A DNA stretch of 64,000 nucleotides. It comes from Prunella strophiata (taxonomy: Eukaryota; Chordata; Aves; Passeriformes; Prunellidae). Location of the stretch: assembly GCA_036583965.1 (NCBI GenBank), contig JAZBQD010000009.1:6718508-6782507 (forward strand), in the 5' to 3' direction. Positions 45,741 to 54,284 of this stretch are shown here, in pieces. Each line of letters opens with the position of its first letter. Position 1 is the stretch's first letter. The notes under the pieces were generated by a model. It worked only from the letters and a program-made list of their open reading frames with translations, ran no database searches and was not told the origin of the DNA. A program made the translations under genes and the position numbers.

Positions 45741-45775
45741 TCAGACGGGACGAGCAGCAGCGGTAGAGAGAGCTG
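45741..45775 (+). other. APOA1: APOA1 non-coding exon 1 (start approximate)
   Basis: The start is inferred from the TATA distance. The end is set by CTG|GTAAGA at 45775/45776. A 5'UTR exon of this kind is usual in exchangeable apolipoprotein genes. Confidence 0.65.
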
Positions 45776-45943
45776 GTAAGAGCCCGGGCTGCTCGGCGGG
45801 AGCCGCAGGGACGCAGCGGTGCCCCTCGCCCGCCGCCCCGCCGGGGACCCCGGAGCCGGGCCGGGCTCAGCCCCGCCGGGCTCGGCTTGGCCGGGGCTCC
45901 CCGCGCCCAACTCTCTCGCTCTGCCCGCAGGTCCAGCGCGAAG

Positions 45944-45986
45944 ATGAGAGCCGTGGTGCTGACCCTCGCCCTGCTCTGCCTGACGG
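45944..45986 (+). CDS. APOA1: APOA1 coding exon 1 (signal peptide)
   Basis: The ATG lies 13 bp into the exon, which starts at 45931 after 'ctgcccgcag'. It encodes [14 protein letters not shown] plus one base. The donor is GTAGGT. Confidence 0.96.
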
Positions 45987-47017
45987 GTAGGTCCGGACGG
46001 GGCGCGGGTCCCCGCGGATGCAGCGGCACGGGCCGAGCCCGACGCGAGCGCTGCTGGAAGCCTGCCGGTGTCCGAAGCGCTTTGCGGGCCGGGCTGCGGC
46101 CGAGGGGCTCCATCCCGAGCCGGGCGGGACCCGGCGGGGCTGGAGCCGTCCCCGGGCGGCGCGTCCTGAGCACAGGCGGCTCTCTCCGCAGGCACCCAGG
46201 CCCGCTCCTTCTGGCAACACGATGAGCCCCAGGCGCCCCTGGACCGCCTCAAGGACATGCTCGATGTGTACCTGGAGACCGTGAAGGCCAGCGGCAAGGA
46301 AGCCATTGCCCAGTTCGAGGCCTCCACCGTGGGCAAACAGCTGGAGTAAGTGCGAGGTGTGCGGCGGGGGGCTGGGGGTGGCCCCGGGCACCGAGCGTGA
46401 CCTCCCTCCCGTCCCGCAGCCTGAAGCTGGGCGAGAACCTCGACACGCTGGGCGCGGCCGCCGCCAAGCTGAGAGAGGACGTGGCCCCCTACTACAAAGA
46501 GGTGCGGGAGATGTGGCTGAAGGACACCGAGTCCCTGCGCAAGGAGCTGACCAAGGACCTGGAGGAGGTGAAGGAGAAGATCAAGCCCTTCCTGGACCAG
46601 TTCTCTGCCAAGTGGACGGAGGATCTGGAGCAGTACCGCCAGCGCCTGGCACCCCTCGCCCAGGAGCTGAAGGAGCTGAGCAAGCAGAAGGTGGAGCTGC
46701 TGCAGCAGAAGCTGACCCCGGTGGCCGAGGAGGCGCGGGACCGCCTGCGCGGGCACGTCGAGGAGCTGCGCAAGAACGTGGCCCCGTTCAGCGATGAGCT
46801 GCGGCAGAAGCTGAGCCAGAAGCTGGAGGAGATCCGGGAGAAGGGCATCCCCCAGGCCGCCGAGTACCAGGCCAAGGTGGTGGAGCAGCTCAGCAACCTG
46901 CGCGAGAAGATGACGCCCCTGGTGCAGGACTTCAAGGAGCGCCTCACCCCCTACACCGAGACCCTCAAGGCCCGTTTCCTCAGCTTGCTGGAGGAGCTCC
47001 AGAAGACCGTGGCCTGA
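45944..47017 (+). CDS. APOA1: APOA1, apolipoprotein A-I
   Basis: This is the main HDL protein. It takes up cholesterol and phospholipid and activates LCAT. Three coding exons (45944-45986, 46192-46345, 46420-47017) give 264 aa, the avian length. The signal peptide is [18 protein letters not shown]. The globular N-terminal exon begins after the pro-region with [15 protein letters not shown]. The last exon holds the Pro-punctuated 11/22-residue amphipathic helices (for example [38 protein letters not shown]). Apart from scattered substitutions it follows the chicken protein. It is intact, with no frame problems. The first ATG after the exon-2 acceptor is the start. It is followed by a short 3'UTR and AATAAA at 47238. 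Confidence 0.98.
46192..46345 (+). CDS. APOA1: APOA1 coding exon 2
   Basis: This exon encodes [19 protein letters not shown] through STVGKQL plus two bases. The acceptor is 'tctccgcag' and the donor is GTAAGT. Confidence 0.97.
46420..47017 (+). CDS. APOA1: APOA1 coding exon 3 (amphipathic repeats)
   Basis: One base, then [20 protein letters not shown] through EELQKTVA and TGA. It carries the tandem 22-residue helices with Pro at repeat starts. Confidence 0.98.
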
Positions 47018-47237
47018 GCTGCGGCCGGCGCGGCCAGGGACTGAGCCCAGCCCCGCCCCGCAGCCGCCCGGGTGCTCCCTGCCCTGCCCCGGGCACTTCT
47101 CCTCGGGGGGCTCTGGGGAAGGGCCGCAGGAGCCCCGGGCCAGCCCAGCCCGAGGGCGTCCTCCCCGGAGACCCCCTCCTCCCCTAGAATTCCCTCCCCA
47201 ACCCGGCGTCGCTCTCAGCTTTGCCTCCCTTTTGAGA

Positions 47238-47243
47238 AATAAA
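47238..47243 (+). terminator. APOA1: APOA1 poly(A) signal
   Basis: AATAAA lies 221 bases after the stop codon. Confidence 0.85.
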
Positions 47244-47627
47244 CTTGACTTAAGTTATTGGAGCTCGCTCAGTCTTTGCAGTGGATGCTGGAGGGGGCAA
47301 GGGGTGCTCTGAGCTGGGGGGACGGGGGGATCCAGAGGGAACCAGGGAGACAGGGAGCTGCTGAGGGTGCCCTGGGCTCGCCCAGTGCTGAGTCCAGCTC
47401 TGCCCGAGGTGCAGCCGAGCTCAGCCCCACACAGAGTGCTGGGGAACGGTGGCACTGAGTTTGCAGGAGTTTTTGGAAGCAGCACCCGGCTGCTGCCACC
47501 CTGGGCACCCCGACACGGCCGCGTGTGGCCCAGTGCTGGTGCCTGTCCCAGCCCTCCCTCTCCCTGCGGTCACGCTCCTCCCTGCCAGCCCCCAGTGATG
47601 CCACCACAGCGTTTGTGTCAGCCCCGC
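47244..47627. other. APOA1-APOC3 convergent spacer
   Basis: This is about 380 bp between the two facing 3' ends. It is GC-rich and I see no feature in it apart from poly(A) downstream sequence. Confidence 0.6.
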
Positions 47628-47633
47628 TTTATT
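47628..47633 (-). terminator. APOC3: APOC3 poly(A) signal
   Basis: TTTATT on the + strand reads AATAAA on the - strand, 78 bases beyond the APOC3 stop codon. Confidence 0.8.
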
Positions 47634-47710
47634 GAGAGCACCACGACAGCGGGGGAGGGGGGAGCCGGGGGTCCCCAGCCCCGACAGAGCCCGGGCAGCC
47701 CCTGGCGAGG

Positions 47711-47807
47711 CTACGCGGGCGGAGTCTTCTTCAGGAGCTCGGCCAGCTGCTCCTTGAGCCACACCAGGCGCTGCTTCGCCAGCTCCGCGTTGTCCGACAG
47801 CCACTGC
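47711..47807 (-). CDS. APOC3: APOC3 last exon
   Basis: On the - strand this reads from acceptor 'cgtgcag' into one base, QWLSDNAELAKQRLVWLKEQ through KKTPPA and TAG (47711-47713). Confidence 0.88.
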
Positions 47808-48038
47808 CTGCACGGGGAGGGGAGGGCAGGGAGGTGAGCGGGGCCTGGGCGGGCTCCGGGGACAGGGACAGGGAAAAGAGACAGGGACGGGGCTGGCGGG
47901 GGTCGGGGCACCTGGCCTGCTGCGCCGCCTCCGACTCCCGCACCCTGCTGAAGGCGTCCTTGGCCATGGCCGTGGCTTTCTGGGCCAGCTCCTGCACCTT
48001 CTGCACCAGCGCCTTCGGCTCCTCGGCAGAGTCGGCCC
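47711..48038 (-). CDS. APOC3: APOC3, apolipoprotein C-III (5' exon not found)
   Basis: This small plasma lipoprotein component inhibits lipoprotein lipase and hepatic remnant uptake. It is convergent with APOA1 and divergent from APOA4, as in mammals. Two coding exons are clear. 47912-48038 encodes ADSAEEPKALVQKVQELAQK and ends SEAAQQA plus two bases. 47711-47807 encodes R, then QWLSDNAELAKQRLVWLKEQ, to KTPPA and the stop. Splice phases match human exons 3 and 4. The exon that should encode the signal peptide is not seen. Upstream on this strand lies a 1.2-kb minisatellite, and no ATG from there to 50000 begins a convincing signal sequence. That exon is either lost from the assembly or too diverged to spot. 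Confidence 0.85.
47912..48038 (-). CDS. APOC3: APOC3 middle exon
   Basis: On the - strand the acceptor 'cttgcag' is followed by two bases, ADSAEEPKALVQKVQELAQK through ESEAAQQA plus two bases, and donor GTGCCC. The AKDAF and QQAR positions match human ApoC-III. Confidence 0.88.
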
Positions 48039-48080
48039 CTGCAAGCGCGAGCCTGGTGGCACCGGGGGCACCGCGGCCGT

Positions 48081-49321
48081 GCCCCCCGGCTGTGCCCCCG
48101 CACCCTGAGCCCCCCGGCTGTGCCCCCGCACCCTGAGCCCCCCGGCTGTGCCCCCGCACCCTGAGCCCCCCGGCTGTGCCCCCGCACCCTGAGCCCCCCG
48201 GCTGTGCCCCCGCACCCTGAGCCCCCCGGCTGTGCCCCCGCACCCTGAGCCCCCCGGCTGTGCCCCCGCACCCTGAGCCCCCCGGCTGTGCCCCCGCACC
48301 CTGAGCCCCCCGGCTGTGCCCCCGCACCCTGAGCCCCCCGGCTGTGCCCCCGCACCCTGAGCCCCCCGGCTGTGCCCCCGCACCCTGAGCCCCCCGGCTG
48401 TGCCCCCGCACCCTGAGCCCCCCGGCTGTGCCCCCGCACCCTGAGCCCCCCGGCTGTGCCCCCGCACCCTGAGCCCCCCGGCTGTGCCCCCGCACCCTGA
48501 GCCCCCCGGCTGTGCCCCCGCACCCTGAGCCCCCCGGCTGTGCCCCCGCACCCTGAGCCCCCCGGCTGTGCCCCCGCACCCTGAGCCCCCCGGCTGTGCC
48601 CCCGCACCCTGAGCCCCCCGGCTGTGCCCCCGCACCCTGAGCCCCCCGGCTGTGCCCCCGCACCCTGAGCCCCCCGGCTGTGCCCCCGCACCCTGAGCCC
48701 CCCGGCTGTGCCCCCGCACCCTGAGCCCCCCGGCTGTGCCCCCGCACCCTGAGCCCCCCGGCTGTGCCCCCGCACCCTGAGCCCCCCGGCTGTGCCCCCG
48801 CACCCTGAGCCCCCCGGCTGTGCCCCCGCACCCTGAGCCCCCCGGCTGTGCCCCCGCACCCTGAGCCCCCCGGCTGTGCCCCCGCACCCTGAGCCCCCCG
48901 GCTGTGCCCCCGCACCCTGAGCCCCCCGGCTGTGCCCCCGCACCCTGAGCCCCCCGGCTGTGCCCCCGCACCCTGAGCCCCCCGGCTGTGCCCCCGCACC
49001 CTGAGCCCCCCGGCTGTGCCCCCGCACCCTGAGCCCCCCGGCTGTGCCCCCGCACCCTGAGCCCCCCGGCTGTGCCCCCGCACCCTGAGCCCCCCGGCTG
49101 TGCCCCCGCACCCTGAGCCCCCCGGCTGTGCCCCCGCACCCTGAGCCCCCCGGCTGTGCCCCCGCACCCTGAGCCCCCCGGCTGTGCCCCCGCACCCTGA
49201 GCCCCCCGGCTGTGCCCCCGCACCCTGAGCCCCCCGGCTGTGCCCCCGCACCCTGAGCCCCCCGGCTGTGCCCCCGCACCCTGAGCCCCCCGGCTGTGCC
49301 CCCGCACCCTGAGCCCCCCGG
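48081..49321. repeat. 28-bp minisatellite, 44 exact copies
   Basis: Units start GCCCCCCGGCTG and end CACCCTGA, followed by a 9-bp partial unit. The span 48081-49312 is exactly 44 x 28 and I saw no variant copy. It lies upstream of the APOC3 middle exon on the - strand, starting 43 bp from it. Because 28 is not a multiple of 3, all three frames are open through it on the - strand, creating long artificial ORFs. Confidence 0.97.
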
Positions 49322-49990
49322 GACATGTCGCCGCGGCGCGCCGCCGTCCCCCTGGGCGGGTGGCGCTGGGCCGGGTTCTGCCCCCCCGAGAGCGCTTCTG
49401 CCCCGGCCGGGACCCCTGCAGGCGGGTCCAGCTGCGCTCCCCCTGCGGGCCGTTTTTTGCTGCATTTCCCCACGCTCCCCTTTCTTTCCTATTCCTCTGT
49501 CCTGCGCCATGGACTCCTCCAGGAGCCCGGGCTGGGAAGGAGCGATGCCATCCTGCCCGTGCCACAGCCTCGTGTGTCCCCAGCTCCATCACAGCGTCCC
49601 CCTGAGCCCGTGTCCTGCCCCGCTGCCCAGCCCAGCCCAGGGGGTGGCAGAGCTGGGAGGTCCCTGCAGCATCGCCAGCCCCCGTGTCCTGTCACCCTGC
49701 CACCCATCCCACAACCCCCCATCCCACGTGCTGCCCTGCCAGCACTGCCAGAGCCACTGCTGCACCCACAGAGCACTGAGGTGTCCCCGCAGCCCTGTCC
49801 CTGTCCCCAGCAGGGGCTCGGTGTGTCCCCCCACCCCGTCTGTCCCTGTCACCCCCGGGGCCGGCGGGGCCGCGGGTGATGTCAGGGCTCTGGGTGATGT
49901 CAGGCCCGAGCACACGTCAGGCACTTCCACGTTGTGACCGTGCTAAAGTCCAAGCCCTTGCTGTGTCACAGCCTGCGTGGAAGCTGCAGG
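49322..49990. other. APOC3-APOA4 divergent spacer
   Basis: This GC-rich spacer should hold the APOC3 5' end and shared liver/intestine control elements. The only site I can point to is TAAAGTCCA (49944-49952), close to the HNF4 motif CAAAGTCCA, about 60 bp upstream of the APOA4 TATA box. No APOC3 TATA or signal exon was recognised. Confidence 0.5.
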
Positions 49991-50003
49991 AGCGCTGGGG
50001 CTG

Positions 50004-50011
50004 CATAAATA
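50004..50011 (+). promoter_or_regulatory. APOA4: APOA4 TATA box
   Basis: CATAAATA lies about 30 bp upstream of a short non-coding exon that ends at the GTGAGC donor at 50060. It has the same form as the APOA1 TATA box. Confidence 0.82.
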
Positions 50012-50033
50012 GTGCCGGGAGCTGCCGGCTCTG

Positions 50034-50059
50034 CAGGTACCGCGGCACTGGCAGCGCAG
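50034..50059 (+). other. APOA4: APOA4 non-coding exon 1 (start approximate)
   Basis: The start is inferred from TATA spacing. The end is at GCAG|GTGAGC. The next acceptor, 'ctcccgcag' at 50199, precedes the ATG by 18 bases. Confidence 0.6.
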
Positions 50060-50217
50060 GTGAGCAGCTGCGGGGCTGCAGCGAGCCGGGAGCGAGCCCG
50101 GAGCGAGCCCGGCTCTCCATGGCTCTCCACGGCCTCGGGCAGGGGGAGGGAGGCCGCTGGTCCCTGGGGCTCCCTTCACCTCTCTCCGTGCTCCCGCAGG
50201 AGTCCCCCGCGCTCAGG

Positions 50218-50266
50218 ATGGCGCCCAAGGCGGCCGCCCTTGTCCTGGTTCTGCTGGCGATCTCAG
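50218..50266 (+). CDS. APOA4: APOA4 coding exon 1 (signal peptide)
   Basis: MAPKAAALVLVLLAIS plus one base, with a typical hydrophobic core. The donor is GTGAGG. Confidence 0.93.
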
Positions 50267-51512
50267 GTGAGGGGCCCTGGTGCCAGCAGGGCGGTGCTGC
50301 CCGGGGCGGTGCTGGCGATGTCGCCGCTGTCCCCGGGGGACAGCGCTGACCCCAGCACCCCCTGCAGGCTCCCGGGCTGATGTGAACCCTGACGAGGTGG
50401 CCAGCGTGATCTGGAAGTACTTCACGGAGCTGGGCAGCAACGCCAAGGACACGGTGGACCAGCTGCAGCAGACCGAGATCAGCAAGCAGCTCAAGTGAGC
50501 CCAGGCGCGGTGCCGGGGGGCTCGGGGGGCCGGGCAGGGCCGGGGTGTGGGCACACGGGCCCTGACGCGTGCCCTCTCCCCAGCACCCTGCTCCAGAGCA
50601 ACCTGCAGAGCGTCAGCGCCTACGCCGAGGACCTGCAGGAGCGCCTGGTGCCCTTCGCCACCGAGCTGCAGGCGCGGCTGGCGCAGGACTCGCAGCGCCT
50701 CAAGGAGCAGATCCGGCGGGAGCTGCAGGAGCTGCAGGCCAAGCTGGCGCCCTACGCCGACGAGGTGCACCAGCAGATCGGCACCAACATCCGGCAGCTG
50801 CAGGCCAGGATGAGCCCGTACGCCGAGGAGCTGCGCTCGCAGGTGGACCGCAGCGCCGGCGAGCTGCGGCGGGCGCTGGAGCCCTACGCGGCCGAGCTGC
50901 GGGAGCGGCTGCAGGACAACGCCGAGAGCATCCAGGCCTCGCTGAGCCCCTACGCGGACCGCCTGCAGCAGCAGATCGACGGCGGCGTGGAGAGCGTCAA
51001 GCAGCGGCTGTCGCCCGTGGCGGACGAGCTGCAGGCGCAGGTGGAGCGCAGCGTGGCCGAGCTGCGGCGCGGGCTCAGCCCGTACGCGCGGGAGGTGCAG
51101 GACGGGCTGGAGCGGCAGCTGCAGAGCCTGAGCGCGCACATGGAGCGGGCGGCGCAGGAGCTGCGCGCCCGCCTGGCCGCCAGCTCGGAGGAGCTGCGCG
51201 CCCAGCTGAGCCCGCTGGCCCGGGAGCTGCGGGAGGCGGCGAGCGGCGACGCCGAGAGCCTGCGGCAGCGCCTGGCGCCGCTGGCCCAGCAGCTGGAGCA
51301 GCGCGTGGGGCAGACGCTGGAGACCTTCCGGCAGCAGGCGGCTTCCCTTCGGAGAGACCTTCGGCCAGCAGCTGGTGCAGCGGCTGGAGGAGATGCGCGG
51401 CAAGCTGGACTCGGGCGCGGCCGGCGTGGAGGATCACCTGGAGCTGCTGGAGAAGGAGGTGCGCGAGAAGGTGGCGGCGTTCCTCAGCACCGCCGCGCCC
51501 CCGCAGAACTGA
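50218..51512 (+). CDS. APOA4: APOA4, apolipoprotein A-IV (one surplus base)
   Basis: This exchangeable apolipoprotein of chylomicrons and HDL takes part in intestinal lipid export and LCAT activation. Coding exons are 50218-50266 (signal peptide MAPKAAALVLVLLAISG), 50368-50494 (SRADVNPDEVASVIWKYFTE) and 50584-51512. The last exon has a long series of 22-residue helices with Pro-Tyr starts (LAPYADEVHQQIG, MSPYAEELRSQV, LEPYAAELRERL, LSPYADRLQQQI). It is one base too long for its phase: after FRQQAA the frame shifts at GCTTCCC (51341-51347). Removing one base restores FGETFGQQLVQRLEEM through the TGA at 51510-51512. The corrected length is 367 aa, normal for birds. Uncorrected, the frame runs on into intergenic DNA. 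Sequencing error is the likely cause. Confidence 0.95.
50368..50494 (+). CDS. APOA4: APOA4 coding exon 2
   Basis: Two bases plus SRADVNPDEVASVIWKYFTE through TEISKQL plus two bases. The acceptor is 'cctgcag' and the donor is GTGAGC. Confidence 0.94.
50584..51512 (+). CDS. APOA4: APOA4 coding exon 3 with surplus base
   Basis: At 929 nt this exon is one over the in-phase length. The break lies at 51341-51347. Downstream the correct frame gives the conserved tail VEDHLELLEKEVREKVAAF and the stop. Confidence 0.93.
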
Positions 51513-51573
51513 AGCGCCCCGCCCGGCCGGCCACGCGCATCCCCAGCGCTGCCCGGCCGCTAACAGTGGCAGA

Positions 51574-51579
51574 AATAAA
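51574..51579 (+). terminator. APOA4: APOA4 poly(A) signal
   Basis: AATAAA lies 61 bases after the corrected APOA4 stop codon. Confidence 0.85.
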
Positions 51580-52494
51580 TCTCCCCGTGATGCACGTGCT
51601 GGTCCGTGTCCTTCCTTCCCGCAGCACCCCGCTGTCCGTCCCACCCTGGGCTGGGACACCTGGGGAGCCCCCGGGGGCAGCATCACAGAACGTGGGCTCT
51701 GGGGCATCGGGGACAGGGAGCGGAGGTGGGCTCGGGTGGGCGGGAGGTGCCCGTGGGGGCTGCAGATGGCGGCAGCCGGGCCAGCCCGAGGGCGAGCACA
51801 GGGCCGGGGCCGCGCTGTCCCCTCGGCACGGCTGGGGACAGAGATCCGGGCGTGGCAGCAGCTGCCGCCAGGGGATGCGCGGGTGACGGAGGCAGCTCCG
51901 GGGAGCAGCGGGAGGGAAGGGACTGGCCCGAGGCTCGGCCGGCGCTGCCGGAGCGACCTCACGTGTGGGCCCAGGCGAGGGAGCCGCGCGGACTTTGGCG
52001 CCGCCGCAGCGCCGCCGACTTGCTCGGCGCTTCACCCCGGCGGCGCCGGACTTCGCCCGCAGCCGCGGTGCCCGGGCTGGCTCCGGGAGAACCGAGGAGC
52101 GCGGCAAAGGGCACAGCGCGGCGGGCCGGAGCCACAGCTCCCGCGGGAGCGCAGCCACGGAGCGGGAGCCGTGAGCCCGAGCCGCTCATCCCCGCACAGC
52201 CCGAGCCGGGCTCGCCCTCCCGCACCCACCGCGGGCTCCAGGCTCCCTTTGGGTCCCGACAGCAGCTGCTCCGCTGTCCCCATCCCTGTCCCCATCCCGC
52301 AGCTCCATCCATGCCCTCCGGGATGCAGAGACGGGCGGCGGGCCAGGGCCAGCCCGTCCCCCGGGCCCGGGGGTGGCCGGCCCCCAGGTCACCCGCCCGC
52401 ACCTCCTCCACGTTGTGTTTACACGGAGTGAGGTCCAAAAAGCCTTCGCGTACCAAAGCCGCCTTATCGGCCGCTCCTCGGCCGCCCCCGAGCC
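51580..52494. other. APOA4-APOA5 intergenic region
   Basis: This is a GC-rich spacer. From about 51754 it is repeated, with many indels, at 57040 onwards. The last 80 bp hold candidate APOA5 control sites. Open frames here are GC artefacts. Confidence 0.65.
52416..52440 (+). promoter_or_regulatory. APOA5: APOA5 promoter: forkhead and HNF4-like sites
   Basis: TGTTTAC (52416-52422) is a forkhead core. AGGTCCAAAA (52431-52440) resembles an HNF4/PPAR direct-repeat half. Both lie 55-80 bp upstream of the TATA box and are kept in the second copy (about 57705-57731). Assignment is by motif only. Confidence 0.45.
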
Positions 52495-52502
52495 CATATA
52501 AG
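52495..52502 (+). promoter_or_regulatory. APOA5: APOA5 TATA box
   Basis: CATATAAG is followed about 25-30 bp later by a short non-coding exon ending CCAG|GTGAGG at 52546. Confidence 0.8.
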
Positions 52503-52750
52503 GGCGGCCTCCGGGCGGGAGGGACGCGGGAGGCGACCAGAGCCAGGTGAGGGGCGGGGGGCTTCAGTCCGTGCGGCCGGAGGAGCTGGGGGTCACTGCA
52601 GGGGCACCGAGGTGCTCCGGGACCCACAGGTGCTCCGGCACACCGCAGGTGCTTTTAGGGGAGCCCAGGAGCGAGGGCCCGGCAGGAGCAGCGGAGGCGC
52701 CGCCCCCGTGAGCACTCGGAGCGCTGCTGTCCCCTCTCCGCGGCCGGACC

Positions 52751-52944
52751 ATGCTGCTGCCGGCGGCGCTGCTGCTCCTCGGGCTCCTGGCCGCCTGCGG
52801 GGGCCGGCTGCGGGCCCGGCGCTGCGGGGCAGCAGCGTCCCCGGGCAAGGCGGCGCAGGGCGGGCTCTGGGAGTACCTGAGCCAGCTGACGGGGGACAAG
52901 GACAGCCTGGAGCGCGGCCGCAGCAAGCCGGGCACGGACCCCAC
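52751..52944 (+). CDS. APOA5: APOA5 coding exon 1
   Basis: Sixty-four codons plus two bases, ending KPGTDP. The donor is GTGAGT. No GT donor exists between the signal peptide and the WEYLSQLTG segment, so I read straight through. Confidence 0.88.
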
Positions 52945-54054
52945 GTGAGTGCCACGCCCGGGCCCGCTCTCCCCGCCCGGGGCCGGGCCCCGCGGTCACT
53001 CGGGCTCCGGGCGCCCCTCTCGCGCAGGGACCTGAAGGAGAGCGCCCAGGATGGGGCCAGCTCCATGGGCGGCCTCCTGGAGAAGCTGTCGCCGCTGGGC
53101 GCGGGCCCGCAGCCGCGGCTGTACGAGGACTCGGCCGGGCTGCGCAGCGCCATCCGCAGGGAGCTCGACAGCCTCCGCCTGCAGCTGTCCCCGTACGTGG
53201 ACGAGGCGCACCGGCAGGTGGGCCGGCAGCTGGACGAGCTGCGGCAGCAGCTGCGGCCGTTCACGGAGCAGCTCCTGGAGCAGGTGTCGCTGCGGGCGCG
53301 GGAGCTGCGCCGGCACCTGGTGCCCAGCCGGGAGGTGGCGGCGCAGCTCCTGGACGGCGCCGACGAGCTGCAGCGCTTCGCGGCTCACTACGCCGACAAG
53401 ATCGCCTTCCACACGGACCAGGTGAAGGACATCGTCCGGCCGTACGCCGAGCGGCTGCTGGCCGAGATCCACCGCAACGTGGAGGCGCTGCACCGCAGCG
53501 TGGCCCCGCACGCCCGCGCCAGCCCCGAGCAGCTCAACCGCCACATCCAGGAGCTGTCGGCCAAGCTGACCCGCAACGCGCGGGACCTGCACCGGCAGAT
53601 CCAGAGGAACCTGGAGCAGCTGAAGGCCAAGCTGAGCCCGTACCCCGGCGGGCCCGCGGCGGCCCCGGGCCGCTCCCGGGAGGCGCTGGCGCGGGAGGTG
53701 CAGCGCCGCGTGGAGGAGTTCCGGCGGGACACGTACGCGCAGATCCAGGCCTTCACCCGGGCGCTGGACCAGGAGACGGAGGAGATGCGGCTGAAGCTGA
53801 GCGCCCGCCCGGAGCCGCCCGAGGAGCCGCTGGACGCGCCGCCGCCGCCCGTGGAGGACCTGCGCGCGCGGCTGGACGCGCTGTGGCGGGACCTGGCGCT
53901 GAGCCTGAGCGAGCGGGGCGGGGAGGGCGCCGGGCCGGGTCCCGGGCAGGGTCCCGGGCAGGGTCCCGGGGTGGATTCCGGGGCGGATTCCGGGGTGGAT
54001 TCCGGGGCGGATTCCGGGCAGGGCCCGGCGGGGCCGCGGCGGCTCCGCGGCTGA
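52751..54054 (+). CDS. APOA5: APOA5, apolipoprotein A-V
   Basis: ApoA-V promotes lipoprotein-lipase-mediated triglyceride hydrolysis and is made in liver. Two coding exons are seen: 52751-52944 (signal MLLPAALLLLGLLAACG, then [19 protein letters not shown]) and 53028-54054. Together they give 406 aa against 366 in human. Family hallmarks include [57 protein letters not shown] and LRARLDALWRDLALSL. Two features are odd. The signal and first mature segments are one exon joined by an Arg/Gly/Cys-rich linker, where human has an intron. The C-terminus carries GPGQ and VDSGADSG repeats absent from human. The acceptor of the first coding exon is unclear. ATG 52751 fits the signal peptide. Confidence 0.95.
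53028..54054 (+). CDS. APOA5: APOA5 coding exon 2
   Basis: One base, then DLKESAQDGASSMGGLLEKL through GPRRLRG and TGA. The acceptor is 'tcgcgcag'. The exon is intact and very GC-rich. Confidence 0.95.
53937..54027 (+). repeat. APOA5: In-frame coding repeat at APOA5 C-terminus
   Basis: Short tandem GGTCCCGGGCAG and GGATTCCGGGG(T/C) units encode GPGQGPGQGPG and VDSGADSGVDSGADSG. They extend the protein past the usual ApoA-V end. Confidence 0.88.
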
Positions 54055-54059
54055 ACGCG

Positions 54060-54065
54060 AATAAA
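54060..54065 (+). terminator. APOA5: APOA5 poly(A) signal
   Basis: AATAAA lies 5 bases after the stop codon and only 93 bases before the ZPR1 ATG. Confidence 0.8.
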
Positions 54066-54105
54066 GGCGCCGCCATCGCGGCCCCGCGCGCGCGTCACAT
54101 GACCA

Positions 54106-54147
54106 GTCACGTGACCCGTGCGTCATCGCTCCGCGCCGCCACGTGAC
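54106..54147 (+). promoter_or_regulatory. ZPR1: ZPR1 promoter E-boxes
   Basis: The 10-bp palindrome GTCACGTGAC (54106-54115) and a second CACGTGAC (54140-54147) flank a GCGTCATCGC element. They match USF/TFEB-type (CLEAR-like) sites. Both recur in the second copy near 59438-59447 and about 59473-59480. Binding is inferred from the motif only. Confidence 0.6.
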
Positions 54148-54158
54148 GCGCCACCATC

Positions 54159-54284
54159 ATGTCGGCGCTGGGCGCCGCGGAGGCGGCCGGGCCCGGCGGG
54201 GCCCTGTTCCGGCCCCTCAGCGCCGAGGACGGCGAGCAGCAGCCGGCAGAGATCGAGTCCCTGTGCATGAATTGCTTCCGCAAC
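54159..54284 (+). CDS. ZPR1: ZPR1 exon 1
   Basis: [20 protein letters not shown] through [11 protein letters not shown], with the first zinc Cys pair. The ATG is in a good Kozak setting (ccaccatcATG) and the donor is GTGAGG. Confidence 0.95.

Noticed and set aside
47421..49592. Long minus-strand open frames of 580-723 codons with a 28-residue repeat
   Set aside because: They are created by the 28-bp minisatellite, which leaves all frames open on that strand. Only their ends contain real APOC3 exons, joined by normal splicing.
49489..49776. Candidate APOC3 signal exon starting MASLLPSPGSW or MLQGPPSS on the minus strand
   Set aside because: Neither has a continuous hydrophobic core or a donor in the required phase near residue 17-20.
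50213..51403. 396-codon minus-strand open frame opposite APOA4
   Set aside because: It is an antisense shadow of the GC-rich, helical-repeat APOA4 exon, with no independent start context or domain.
50569..52431. 620-codon plus-strand open frame over APOA4 and the spacer
   Set aside because: It is an Ala/Gly/Pro/Arg-rich out-of-phase reading of APOA4 and GC-rich intergenic DNA.
52996..54126. 376-codon minus-strand open frame opposite APOA5
   Set aside because: It is an antisense shadow of the APOA5 last exon. The sense frame has all the family hallmarks.
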